Below, piece after piece: positions 25,415 through 31,917 of a DNA stretch of 44,523 nucleotides. How positions within the stretch are numbered: position 1 is the first letter of the stretch; each line of letters starts with the position of its first letter. Origin of the DNA: Natrialba swarupiae (GTDB taxonomy: Archaea; Halobacteriota; Halobacteria; Halobacteriales; Natrialbaceae); the NCBI RefSeq assembly GCF_008245225.1, contig NZ_VTAW01000028.1, positions 1 to 44,523 on the forward strand. The letters run 5' to 3'. A program made the position numbers and the translations under genes. The notes beneath the pieces were generated by a model. The model had not been told where the DNA came from. It did not search any database and worked only from the letters and a program-made list of their open reading frames with translations.

Positions 25415-25585
25415 CTACGTTCGCGGCTCAAACTCGACGTCGTATATGGTTCCGCACTTCGGACAGACCACAATGGGCTCAACGACGAATCCTCGTTCGT
25501 CGGTGTGCTCATCTTCGGCCGAAGGCTCTAATAGGCGTCCGCAATCGCATTTCCAGTTGACGACATCCCAGTACGTCGTTTTCAT
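25415..25585 (-). CDS. small zinc-finger-like protein (56 residues)
   Basis: It opens MKTTYWDVVNWKCDCG and contains VCPKCGTIYDVEF; the pair CxC and CPxCG could bind one zinc as a rubredoxin-type knuckle/zinc ribbon. The segment between is acidic. The ATG is at 25585 and the stop at 25415. No other reading explains these four cysteines. It lies upstream of and on the same strand as the winged-helix gene at 25117, 58 bp away. Function unknown; similar small zinc proteins are frequent in archaeal mobile elements. Confidence 0.6.
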   Translation of the reverse strand: MKTTYWDVVNWKCDCGRLLEPSAEDEHTDERGFVVEPIVVCPKCGTIYDVEFEPRT

Positions 25586-25710
25586 ACGCGTATCTCTCGC
25601 CCGGAGGCATTCAGTGTTCTGTTGGACAGATGGAATGACTACTGTATTTCAGACCACCCTACAATATGTGTAGGGCAAAGTTTATTTTTATTGAATTTTA
25701 TGGATGTGGT

Positions 25711-25965
25711 ATGAAGTCGAACACAACCGGTGCGAACGACGAATCGAACTCGAACTACGCGACAAAGGTCAACATCGAAATCCGATGCCCGGACTGCGAG
25801 ACGCCCAACAACGTAGACGCTACAATCACTCGCGACGGAGCCGTAACGGTCGGGAGCTACCTGTGCGGGTTCAACTCGTACCGGGATGGATGCGGCGAAG
25901 ACATATTCGTCGAGCCGTTCCACATGGAGATGACTCAGAGCGTCATCGAAGGAGTTGACGCCTAA
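25711..25965 (+). CDS. zinc-ribbon protein, first gene of a four-gene operon
   Basis: This 84-residue protein opens MKSNTTGANDESNSNYATK and contains IEIRCPDCETPNNVDATITRDG and YLCGFNSYRDGCGEDIFVE, so four cysteines (CPDC, C...C) fit a zinc ribbon. A TATA (GTTTATTTTTATTG, about 25679-25692) lies near 25 bp before the ATG at 25711, leaderless; the in-frame upstream ATG is therefore unlikely. The stop TAA shares a base with the ATG of the next gene (TAATG), so the operon 25711-26760 starts here. Confidence 0.7.
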   Translation: MKSNTTGANDESNSNYATKVNIEIRCPDCETPNNVDATITRDGAVTVGSYLCGFNSYRDGCGEDIFVEPFHMEMTQSVIEGVDA

Positions 25966-26243
25966 TGTCGTCGAATACCTCAAGATACGTCCAACGAGTG
26001 GACCCGACACTCTCGGACGAGGAAATCGTCGAGGAAGCCCGCGCGTTCCTCAACTCGCATGAGTTCCACCGCGGACCATCGCCGGAATCAATCCAAAACC
26101 GGGTTGAGCGAGCGATTGATGAGTTTGAGTATTTCAGCACAAAAGGGGGTGCAGAGGACGCTCAGTGTTCCGCTGACCGAGTTCGAGACGGGTGCAGAGA
26201 CCTTGAAAAATACATCGCCCACAGCTATGGTGGTGACGCCTGA
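25965..26243 (+). CDS. unknown helical protein, operon gene 2
   Basis: This 92-residue protein is charged and mostly helical: PTLSDEEIVEEARAFLNSHEF, then ESIQNRVERAIDEFEYFSTKGG and DRVRDGCRDLEKYIAHSY. No known domain. It overlaps its upstream neighbour by one base and its downstream neighbour by one base, so translation is coupled along the operon. Confidence 0.65.
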   Translation: MSSNTSRYVQRVDPTLSDEEIVEEARAFLNSHEFHRGPSPESIQNRVERAIDEFEYFSTKGGAEDAQCSADRVRDGCRDLEKYIAHSYGGDA

Positions 26244-26578
26244 TGACGTACGATATTACAACCTCTGTTAGAGCGGTCGAAGAGGAACTGAACAGCTACT
26301 CCAACGCGTCTCTTCGTTTAACTCGGAGTGACTGTGACTCAGTCAAAAAATTCGTCATTGCATTCCGAAAGTCCTGTGATACGATGACTGTCCCCGGAGA
26401 GCGCCTCGCAATCATAGTCAACGAGGCCAGTGGAGAGTTCGGCGAGGAACAATGGTTTCGAGTGGCTGCTGCATCAGGCTCTGGTGAGTCTGATGATGAC
26501 CTTTGGGAAGTGGATGGGCGATTGGAAACTGTCGATAACCTCGAAGATGCAGTTTCGGCTGCGGTGAGAAAATTATGA
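26243..26578 (+). CDS. unknown protein, operon gene 3
   Basis: The product has 111 residues. It looks like a compact alpha/beta domain: helix YDITTSVRAVEEELNSY, strand-rich RLAIIVNEASG and EEQWFRVAAASG, and C-terminal helix VDNLEDAVSAAVRKL. No family recognised. The stop overlaps the next ATG by 4 bp (ATGA). Confidence 0.65.
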   Translation: MTYDITTSVRAVEEELNSYSNASLRLTRSDCDSVKKFVIAFRKSCDTMTVPGERLAIIVNEASGEFGEEQWFRVAAASGSGESDDDLWEVDGRLETVDNLEDAVSAAVRKL

Positions 26579-26760
26579 GCGACGGTTTGTTACTCTCCGA
26601 CCGTGAGCAGGAGGCTTGGGAGCTTACCCGAACGATGTCTCGGGACAACGCCGCGGAGGAGATGGGAGTAACCCGCGATACGCTCGAAACGTATCTAGAC
26701 CGGTGCTACTCGAAGCGTAAGCAAGCCCGAGAGACAATTGAGTGGATGAAAGCAGCCTAA
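26575..26760 (+). CDS. small helix-turn-helix protein, operon gene 4
   Basis: The product has 61 residues. LLLSDREQEAWELTRTMSRDNAAEEMGVTRDTLETYLDRCYSK, read in parts, is a LuxR/sigma-4-type helix-turn-helix (REQEAWELTRT; AAEEMGVTRDTLETYLDR). It is probably the regulator of this small operon or of neighbouring element genes. It ends 31 bp from the convergent gene at 26792. Confidence 0.7.
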   Translation: MSDGLLLSDREQEAWELTRTMSRDNAAEEMGVTRDTLETYLDRCYSKRKQARETIEWMKAA

Positions 26761-26791
26761 TAACTTGATTCCTACCGGGACGAGGCTAGAA

Positions 26792-27427
26792 TTAGTAGGA
26801 TTCCTCATCAAAGTATTCTACCCTCTTCACGTTGTTCTTCCCAATCATGACGGGAACACCCTGTGCAACTGCCCGGTTTAGAGTACAAATGTAGTACACA
26901 TCAAAACTGTCTGACGCCGACTCGTAGATGGAAATTGCTGGTTCTCCCACTTTCGGAACGTTGCCTCCGACGGAGACTTCGTAGGTTTGGTCCGTATCAC
27001 CATCGTAGTATTTGACACTATAGATGCGAGGTTCGCGCTTAACTTCACCACGCTGTTTTTCGACGAATTTTGCAGTAGCTTCAAACACTTCCTCGGCCTC
27101 GTCAGCATCCTCAGCATGGGGAATGAAGAACTCCGGCATTGTCGCCTTGTTTTTAGCCAGATGAAATAAATCCTCGTCCATATCCTTCCTCCGACTACTC
27201 GGAATGAGGCACGTTGATGGTTGGGTCGCAGCGTATAGTGGTGGCCGGAGGTCTCGCAGGTGGGCGTCGATGACGATGCAGTAGCGCTCAAGCCCTACGG
27301 TGTAGAACCGACCCGACACATCCTCATGTATGCCGATGACCAGCCCGTGTTCGCCGTGCCACTCAAAATCAGGGTCCAGTTCGTCGGGAATATCGATTCG
27401 TACTCGGTCACCAAGTCGGGGGTACAT
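26792..27427 (-). CDS. fused SH3-like and second unknown domain protein
   Basis: The 211-residue frame joins two parts. Residues 1-62 (GDRVRIDIPDELDPDFEWHG... ending HLRDLRPP) are paralogous to the complete 76-residue protein at 31136-31366, which ends at WRDLRPATL. Residues 83-211 (MDEDLFHLAKNKATMPEFF onward) look like a separate haloarchaeal protein. A Shine-Dalgarno GGAGGAAGG lies just before the internal ATG at 27181. This suggests two genes merged by loss of a stop, with a possible internal product. Function unknown; the first domain resembles small SH3/KOW-like barrels. Confidence 0.65.
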   Translation of the reverse strand: MYPRLGDRVRIDIPDELDPDFEWHGEHGLVIGIHEDVSGRFYTVGLERYCIVIDAHLRDLRPPLYAATQPSTCLIPSSRRKDMDEDLFHLAKNKATMPEFFIPHAEDADEAEEVFEATAKFVEKQRGEVKREPRIYSVKYYDGDTDQTYEVSVGGNVPKVGEPAISIYESASDSFDVYYICTLNRAVAQGVPVMIGKNNVKRVEYFDEESY

Positions 27428-27618
27428 ATCTGCGATTGGTCGCGGTATCGCACTTAAAATCTCATTGGCTCAGTTACAAGGCCCACTCAATATCCCATAC
27501 TGTGATGGCGATGATGCATCATTCGCACAGCGTCATTCTCCTACTTTTCCCCAGTAAGTCGTGTTCTCTTTGCGAGTGTAACCCTTGCAGCGACACTTGG
27601 GACGGCCTGCGAGGTGAA

Positions 27619-27807
27619 TCAATGATGCTGTACTTCCGCTAATTTCTCCACCAAGAGCTCTGGATTATCTAATGCAAGCTCAACGATGGCCTGATAGACT
27701 TCCCATTTTTCTGCGGTCCACACTTCTTCGTGCTTGAGTTCGATTTCAGTGAGTCGACGCTGGAGTTCTCTCCGGTTTCGGACACGGAGGGTAATCTGGT
27801 CACTCAT
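27619..27807 (-). CDS. small helical protein, 62 residues
   Basis: It opens MSDQITLRVRNRRELQRRL and is almost entirely charged helix (EIELKHEEVWTAEKWEVYQAIVELALDNPELLVEKLAEVQ). The N-terminal strand TLRVRN followed by helices resembles small ribbon-helix-helix-like proteins, but this is not certain. Its ATG shares one base with the stop of the gene at 27807-28064 (TGATG), so the two are coupled. Confidence 0.6.
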   Translation of the reverse strand: MSDQITLRVRNRRELQRRLTEIELKHEEVWTAEKWEVYQAIVELALDNPELLVEKLAEVQHH

Positions 27808-28064
27808 CAGTCGCCTACCTCCTCTGCAACCATATCGATGATATCTTGTGGAAGTCGGGTCACAACGCCGGGTTCGTCGAGAGGGCGGACGAGGTAGCAG
27901 AGGTCGCCAGATGACCATCCGCCGAAGTCGATGACGCGGTATTCGACATCGCAGTATTCGATTTCAGCGCCCTTCTCGAAGTATGGGTCAGTGAATCCAC
28001 CGCGGATGCGGGCGATTTCCTCCCCATTCATGTCGCGGATGATTTCTTCAATGTTCTTAGTCAT
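27807..28064 (-). CDS. small acidic protein, 85 residues
   Basis: MTKNIEEIIRDMNGEEIARIRGG leads to a beta-rich middle (GAEIEYCDVEYRVIDFGGWSSGDLCYLVRPL) and a C-terminal helix (LPQDIIDMVAEEVGD). No family recognised. First gene of a two-gene minus-strand unit with the 62-residue protein. The ATG at 28064 is the only one in frame. Confidence 0.6.
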   Translation of the reverse strand: MTKNIEEIIRDMNGEEIARIRGGFTDPYFEKGAEIEYCDVEYRVIDFGGWSSGDLCYLVRPLDEPGVVTRLPQDIIDMVAEEVGD

Positions 28065-28210
28065 GATGTGTTATACCGTTCTAGTTTCCTGCATATTGGT
28101 TTATGGTCGAACAATTTCCAAGATGAAGCCTCTGCTGGTCAATAATATGTGCTCGACGCAAAGTAGCGGTATTACACCAATATAGACCGGCCCGTCACTG
28201 TTACTCTCCT

Positions 28211-29158
28211 TCAGTAGTCATCTAATTTAGTCGGAGTTGTTGAATCAGGGTTCAAAGGAGTGAAATCTGAGTTCAGCAACTTTCTTAGTTCATCTAAAGT
28301 ATGGAATCCTCGGAACCCTTTCTTATAGAGCTTGTCTGGTGACTGTCCATCGTCAATTTCTGATTCATAGAGAAATCGTGGCTTCTCCTGTTCCATAGCG
28401 AAGTTTGCCTGATGGATTGTACCACCGGTTTTTCCAGACGCTCCAATAATTACTGCCGTAGAAATACCAGAGGTAATTCGGTTCCTCTCAACAAATCTTC
28501 CGCGGTGAATACCAACTTTACTGCTTGTTTCGCTCACCAACGCCCCTTTTTTCTGAATTTGTTCACCTAGCTCTCGATTGCTTGCCGGAACGATTTTCTG
28601 GACTTCACCGGGTAAAACAGCAATTGTGTCACCATCGGCTTCTAGTGCCCCTCGGTGAGCAGCGGCGTCCACACCGTTAGCCAAACCGCTCACCACAGTC
28701 TTGTCCATCTCTACGAGTGCCCGGGCAATTTCACGAACAAACTCCAATCTATGCTCAGTTGCACTTCTTGTTCCGACAATCGCGACTCCATCACCAAGCA
28801 AGTTCACATCCCCATCAACATACAAGCAAAGTGGTGGGTCAGCAATCTTCCACAGTCGGTCTGGATATTCAGGAGCGTAAAACGGTACGAACCGGATTCC
28901 GTTTTTCTCGATATTTCTAATGTAATCACTGTAAAAACCTATATCGATAGTTGAAAGCTGACTTAGTATTTCAGACGATAATTCAGAATACTCATCGCCT
29001 TCAAGCTTCTTTATTTTAAGGTAATCCGTGAATATCTCTTGTGATACAACCTCTGGTCCTCTTTCTGTGAACAAGTCCACAAAGAGTTCTAAAACCTCTT
29101 TCGAATTGAGGTTTTGATTATCATTGAGGCCTGCTACGATTGGGTCAAGGTCGTTCAT
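28211..29158 (-). CDS. dprA: DprA/Smf-like SLOG-domain protein
   Basis: This 315-residue DprA-type Rossmann protein has GTRSATEHRLEFVREIARAL, VVSGLANGVDAAAHRGAL, TIAVLPGEVQKIVPASNREL and GRFVERNRITSGISTAVI, the standard Smf motif series (the GxG...S/RN-R-I signature). About 80 N-terminal residues are helical. In bacteria DprA loads RecA on incoming DNA; as SLOG-fold proteins, relatives are also used in nucleotide-based conflict systems. It is translated with the phosphoribosyltransferase upstream (14-bp overlap). In this element an immunity role is more likely than natural competence (inference). Confidence 0.85.
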   Translation of the reverse strand: MNDLDPIVAGLNDNQNLNSKEVLELFVDLFTERGPEVVSQEIFTDYLKIKKLEGDEYSELSSEILSQLSTIDIGFYSDYIRNIEKNGIRFVPFYAPEYPDRLWKIADPPLCLYVDGDVNLLGDGVAIVGTRSATEHRLEFVREIARALVEMDKTVVSGLANGVDAAAHRGALEADGDTIAVLPGEVQKIVPASNRELGEQIQKKGALVSETSSKVGIHRGRFVERNRITSGISTAVIIGASGKTGGTIHQANFAMEQEKPRFLYESEIDDGQSPDKLYKKGFRGFHTLDELRKLLNSDFTPLNPDSTTPTKLDDY

Positions 29159-29888
29159 CTTCGGGAATTTCGTCTTCTGGTATATACACTTCAGCGTCTA
29201 CTAGGTCATCAATATACTCAGTGCGTGCAATTGCGAGCCCGACTACCTTTGAAGCACCAGCTTCTTTGAGAGCCCTCGCGCAATTTTCGAGTGTTGCACC
29301 AGTTGTCACAATATCGTCGATAACGACTGCGAAAGGCGACGTTCTGAAATCCCGGATACATTCGATATTCCCTTCAACATTCACCCATCTTTCTTGAGCA
29401 CCAGTAAGGCTTCTTTGGGAATCATACTCTTCTGATTTGTGGAGGAACTCGTGAAGTGGTATACCCACACGTTCGCTTAACACCTTTCCGATTTTCGTCA
29501 TATGATTTGATTCAGCATCCTTTGTTCCGCGCGGCGGTGGAACAAGGATATCACAGTTTGAGAGATTTCCAAAATCTTCTAACCCCCATTGCAAAATCTC
29601 TGCCATTTCCTCAGTATACTCTCCCGTTTTCACATCATCAATAGCATTTGTTAGCTTATGGTCCCTGAATTCGTATACGTAGATTGTAGCTGTGAAGATT
29701 CTGTCTATATATTCAAACTCATTGTGGCCTTTCATACAGAAACTACAGATTCCAGTCATCTTAGCAAAATATGGCGAAATAGCGTGGCCGCATTTGCTAC
29801 ACTGGTGCTTTGGATGCAATATATCATTCCCTTGAAATTCGCCAATAGAGATAGTATTTTGAGGTACCGGATAATAAGTCGTCATCAT
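29145..29888 (-). CDS. ComF-like phosphoribosyltransferase with zinc ribbon
   Basis: The product has 247 residues. An N-terminal zinc ribbon (CSKCGHAISPYF and GICSFCMKG) precedes a type-I phosphoribosyltransferase domain with the PRPP signature VVIDDIVTTGATL (about residue 190) and PPPRGTKDAESNH upstream; this is the ComFC layout. The start at 29888 (tandem ATGATG) fits a TATA (AAAAATATG on the minus strand, near 29913). The overlap with dprA implies a single transcript. Substrate unknown; together with DprA it resembles paired PRTase-SLOG modules. Confidence 0.85.
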   Translation of the reverse strand: MMTTYYPVPQNTISIGEFQGNDILHPKHQCSKCGHAISPYFAKMTGICSFCMKGHNEFEYIDRIFTATIYVYEFRDHKLTNAIDDVKTGEYTEEMAEILQWGLEDFGNLSNCDILVPPPRGTKDAESNHMTKIGKVLSERVGIPLHEFLHKSEEYDSQRSLTGAQERWVNVEGNIECIRDFRTSPFAVVIDDIVTTGATLENCARALKEAGASKVVGLAIARTEYIDDLVDAEVYIPEDEIPEDERP

Positions 29889-29945
29889 TCATCGATTATC
29901 ACAGTAGCATATTTTTCTTTGGGATATTACCTACGGATAGATAGT

Positions 29946-30323
29946 CTATTTCCGAATCAAGTCTTGCAGTCGTCGACCCGTTTCGACCCCGATGGTCACT
30001 ACTATATCAACAATTGTCCTACATAACCACATTAGCGCAGAGACGAGTATTCCCCCATAGTATCGCATATAGCTATAATCTGACCGCCAGAGGTCTCTCA
30101 GTACTCCTCCGATGAATCGAGCGGCATTCAGCGGCAGGTCAACTAACAGCTTGTACACCAGCGCACCAATTGCAGTCAACCCTCGGTGCGTCAAAATTAA
30201 CAGTGGAGACTCCCCGGTTGACGCGATGTCTCGGCTGACGGGCCGAGTAATACGATTCCCGCACCATGGGTCTCGCAGCCAACCGAGGAAACTACTGGTC
30301 TTTCGCCAGAGAGAGCTTATCAT
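29946..30323 (-). CDS. small membrane-associated protein of unknown function
   Basis: This 125-residue basic protein has one or two hydrophobic helices (LTHRGLTAIGALVYKLLVDLP; YYGGILVSALMWLCRTIVDIVVTIG). A TATA-like CTTAAG (30349-30354) about 26 bp before the ATG at 30323 gives a leaderless mRNA. It lies 57 bp upstream of the phosphoribosyltransferase start on the same strand, so it might be part of that unit, but that gene has its own promoter. No family recognised. Confidence 0.55.
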   Translation of the reverse strand: MISSLWRKTSSFLGWLRDPWCGNRITRPVSRDIASTGESPLLILTHRGLTAIGALVYKLLVDLPLNAARFIGGVLRDLWRSDYSYMRYYGGILVSALMWLCRTIVDIVVTIGVETGRRLQDLIRK

Positions 30324-30714
30324 ATACTAACAAATGATTGTCAACCACTTAAGCCATTCTCAGCGTTTCTTATTTTCGGGTTCTCTTTAGGTCATTAAGG
30401 ATTCACGAGGCCCGTATCTTCAGAGTACTCTTTATCATGATTGAGACATTTCGGTCTATATTCTGAGGTGGGTATCTATCCAAGCCATACTCATACAAAA
30501 AATGGACCTTTTTTGATTTCTGATTACCTTGATTCACCCAGAGGCTTTCTCACTCTTATTCACGGGGGTGTGTCTATACAAAGTAGTCGGCGCGGGGCTC
30601 TCCTGACAGTTGCTGACGATACTGCCGATAATTCGTTGTCGACAGCTACTGTCCTCTAATGTATTTGTTTCCTGACTTTAATTCCAATGGGAGAGCCATG
30701 ATTCTATTTGGCAT
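30324..30714. other. gene-poor stretch of the element
   Basis: No gene is supported. It holds the promoter of the minus-strand membrane protein (30347-30354) and, towards the right, a TATA-like ACTTTAATTCC (about 30675-30685) that would serve the decayed winged-helix gene. A plus-strand frame of 72 codons (30441-30659) lacks a canonical start and coding bias. Confidence 0.4.
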
Positions 30715-31120
30715 ATGAAAATTGGTGAAGGTTTGCGTGACATCGTTCACGCTGTCGGTCGCAAAGACGGCGCAACATCAACTACTGAGATACAGCGAGT
30801 AACCGGGTTCGCCAATTTGTCTGTAAGATATTAATTCGATAAGCTTGAACGGCTTGGGCTCTTCGAGACCGACTACGATGCTTCCGCGATATCCACCGGA
30901 GTCGCCCCTCTCATAATCACTACCCCACTGACTTTGCGTACGAGGAAGTTCATAAAGGATTAACGGTTGAGGTCGAGCGGCGTCGAGCTACTATTGAACC
31001 CGTGGATAACGCAGAGCGACTCGATGAACTATAGCAGCGTGTTTCGATAAGAGAGGAGCAATGCACAATTTAGAGGTTTGAAGCACGGCTACGGGAACTG
31101 AGGCCGCCAATCGAGATGGG
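30715..31120 (+). pseudogene. decayed winged-helix regulator, paralogue of the gene at 36038-36460
   Basis: Reading from the ATG at 30715, IGEGLRDIVHAVGRKDGATS then TTEIQRVTGFANLSVRY matches the intact protein (ENSRDIIYVLEREDGTA; TTDIRRHTGLSNSAVRY). A TAA at 30832-30834 interrupts at the Arg position, the frame resumes with FDKLERLGLFETDYD, and a later frameshift restores TDFAYEEVHKGLTVE...ATIEPVDNAERLDEL against LTDLAREEIQTGLTAE. A second stop and a third follow. It is therefore a degraded copy with at least two stops and one frameshift. Confidence 0.75.
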
Positions 31121-31135
31121 CTCCAAAATAACAGA

Positions 31136-31366
31136 TTAGAGTGTGGCCGGTCGGAGGTCTCGCCATCGGAAGTCCATAGTGGACCCGTGGTCAAACTCCA
31201 CGCGGTAAAGAACACTATCACGCTCGTCTCCGGTCTCGGTCCCTGCATCGTCTTTGACCACGCTTTTGACCACACCGTGCTTCCCGTGGAATTCATCGAA
31301 GTCCGGGTCCGTTTCATCAGGAATGTCAACGCGTACCCGGTCGCCTTCAGTAAATCTCTGACTCAC
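31136..31366 (-). CDS. small SH3/KOW-like barrel protein, third gene of the restriction operon
   Basis: The product has 76 residues. GDRVRVDIPDETDPDFDEFHGKHG.. is a short beta-rich domain with an acidic loop, ending RWRDLRPATL. It is paralogous to the N-terminal part of the protein at 26792-27427. The start is GTG at 31366, overlapping the end of the TBP gene by 4 bp (GTGA), so it is translated with that operon. Such small barrels often bind nucleic acid or ribosomes, but nothing in the sequence shows a partner. Confidence 0.7.
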   Translation of the reverse strand: MSQRFTEGDRVRVDIPDETDPDFDEFHGKHGVVKSVVKDDAGTETGDERDSVLYRVEFDHGSTMDFRWRDLRPATL

Positions 31367-31917
31367 GGCTTGAGTACCTCGTCGACACGGTTTCGAATGT
31401 AATCGAACGCTTCTTCGGCAGCATCAAGAGTTGGTGCTCCCGTCACCACGCACTTGCCCGACCCGAACAGCAGAATCACACACGGATGCTCCGCTGGGCG
31501 ATGCACTAAACCCGGAAATTGCTCGGGTTCGTATTCGCTCTGCTCTAGCCCAAGAGCAATTGATAGCCTATTCAAATCTATAGTGTATTCGAGGTCGGCC
31601 GTACAGACTATGTTATTCACCCTGAATGAGTCATCTTCTGGACGGTCGAGTATGCCTTTATCATTTAGTAATGACAAGAATTGGTCTTTTGTGTCGAAGA
31701 GCTCCGATTCTGAATCCGCACCTGTGATGATGTACTTTCCTGTCCGATACACCGTGATGAGGGGACCGGATTCGTTGAGACGAACGTATAATCCGTGGTA
31801 GTTGTCCGGGTTATACGTCACTTCATATGCCTCTAAATCGTTTGATACTACAGCTACGTCTACTTCGATACCGAGAGTCCCAGTTCCGACGATATTCTCT
31901 ATTTGGACGCTTGTCAT
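31363..31917 (-). CDS. tbp: divergent TATA-box-binding protein (TBP)
   Basis: The 184 residues are two TBP repeats. Repeat 2 is canonical (NNIVCTADL, LSIALGLEQSEYEPEQFPGLV, VILLFGSGKCVVTGAPT). Repeat 1 is divergent (IENIVGTGTLG, YEVTYNPDNYHGLYVRL, ITVYRTGKYIITGA). The four DNA-intercalating Phe of TBP are F134 and F151 in repeat 2 but Y40 and Y57 in repeat 1. It should bind TATA-like DNA with TFB, perhaps with changed specificity or bending (inference). It overlaps the restriction enzyme gene by 4 bp and shares its promoter, an unusual place for a general transcription factor. Confidence 0.85.
   Translation of the reverse strand: MTSVQIENIVGTGTLGIEVDVAVVSNDLEAYEVTYNPDNYHGLYVRLNESGPLITVYRTGKYIITGADSESELFDTKDQFLSLLNDKGILDRPEDDSFRVNNIVCTADLEYTIDLNRLSIALGLEQSEYEPEQFPGLVHRPAEHPCVILLFGSGKCVVTGAPTLDAAEEAFDYIRNRVDEVLKP

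Noticed and set aside
27533-27622. 29-codon minus-strand frame with CRCKG, starting TTG after the gene at 27619
   Set aside because: Looks slightly coding and zinc-binding, but too short, non-ATG start and no independent support; could be a gene remnant.
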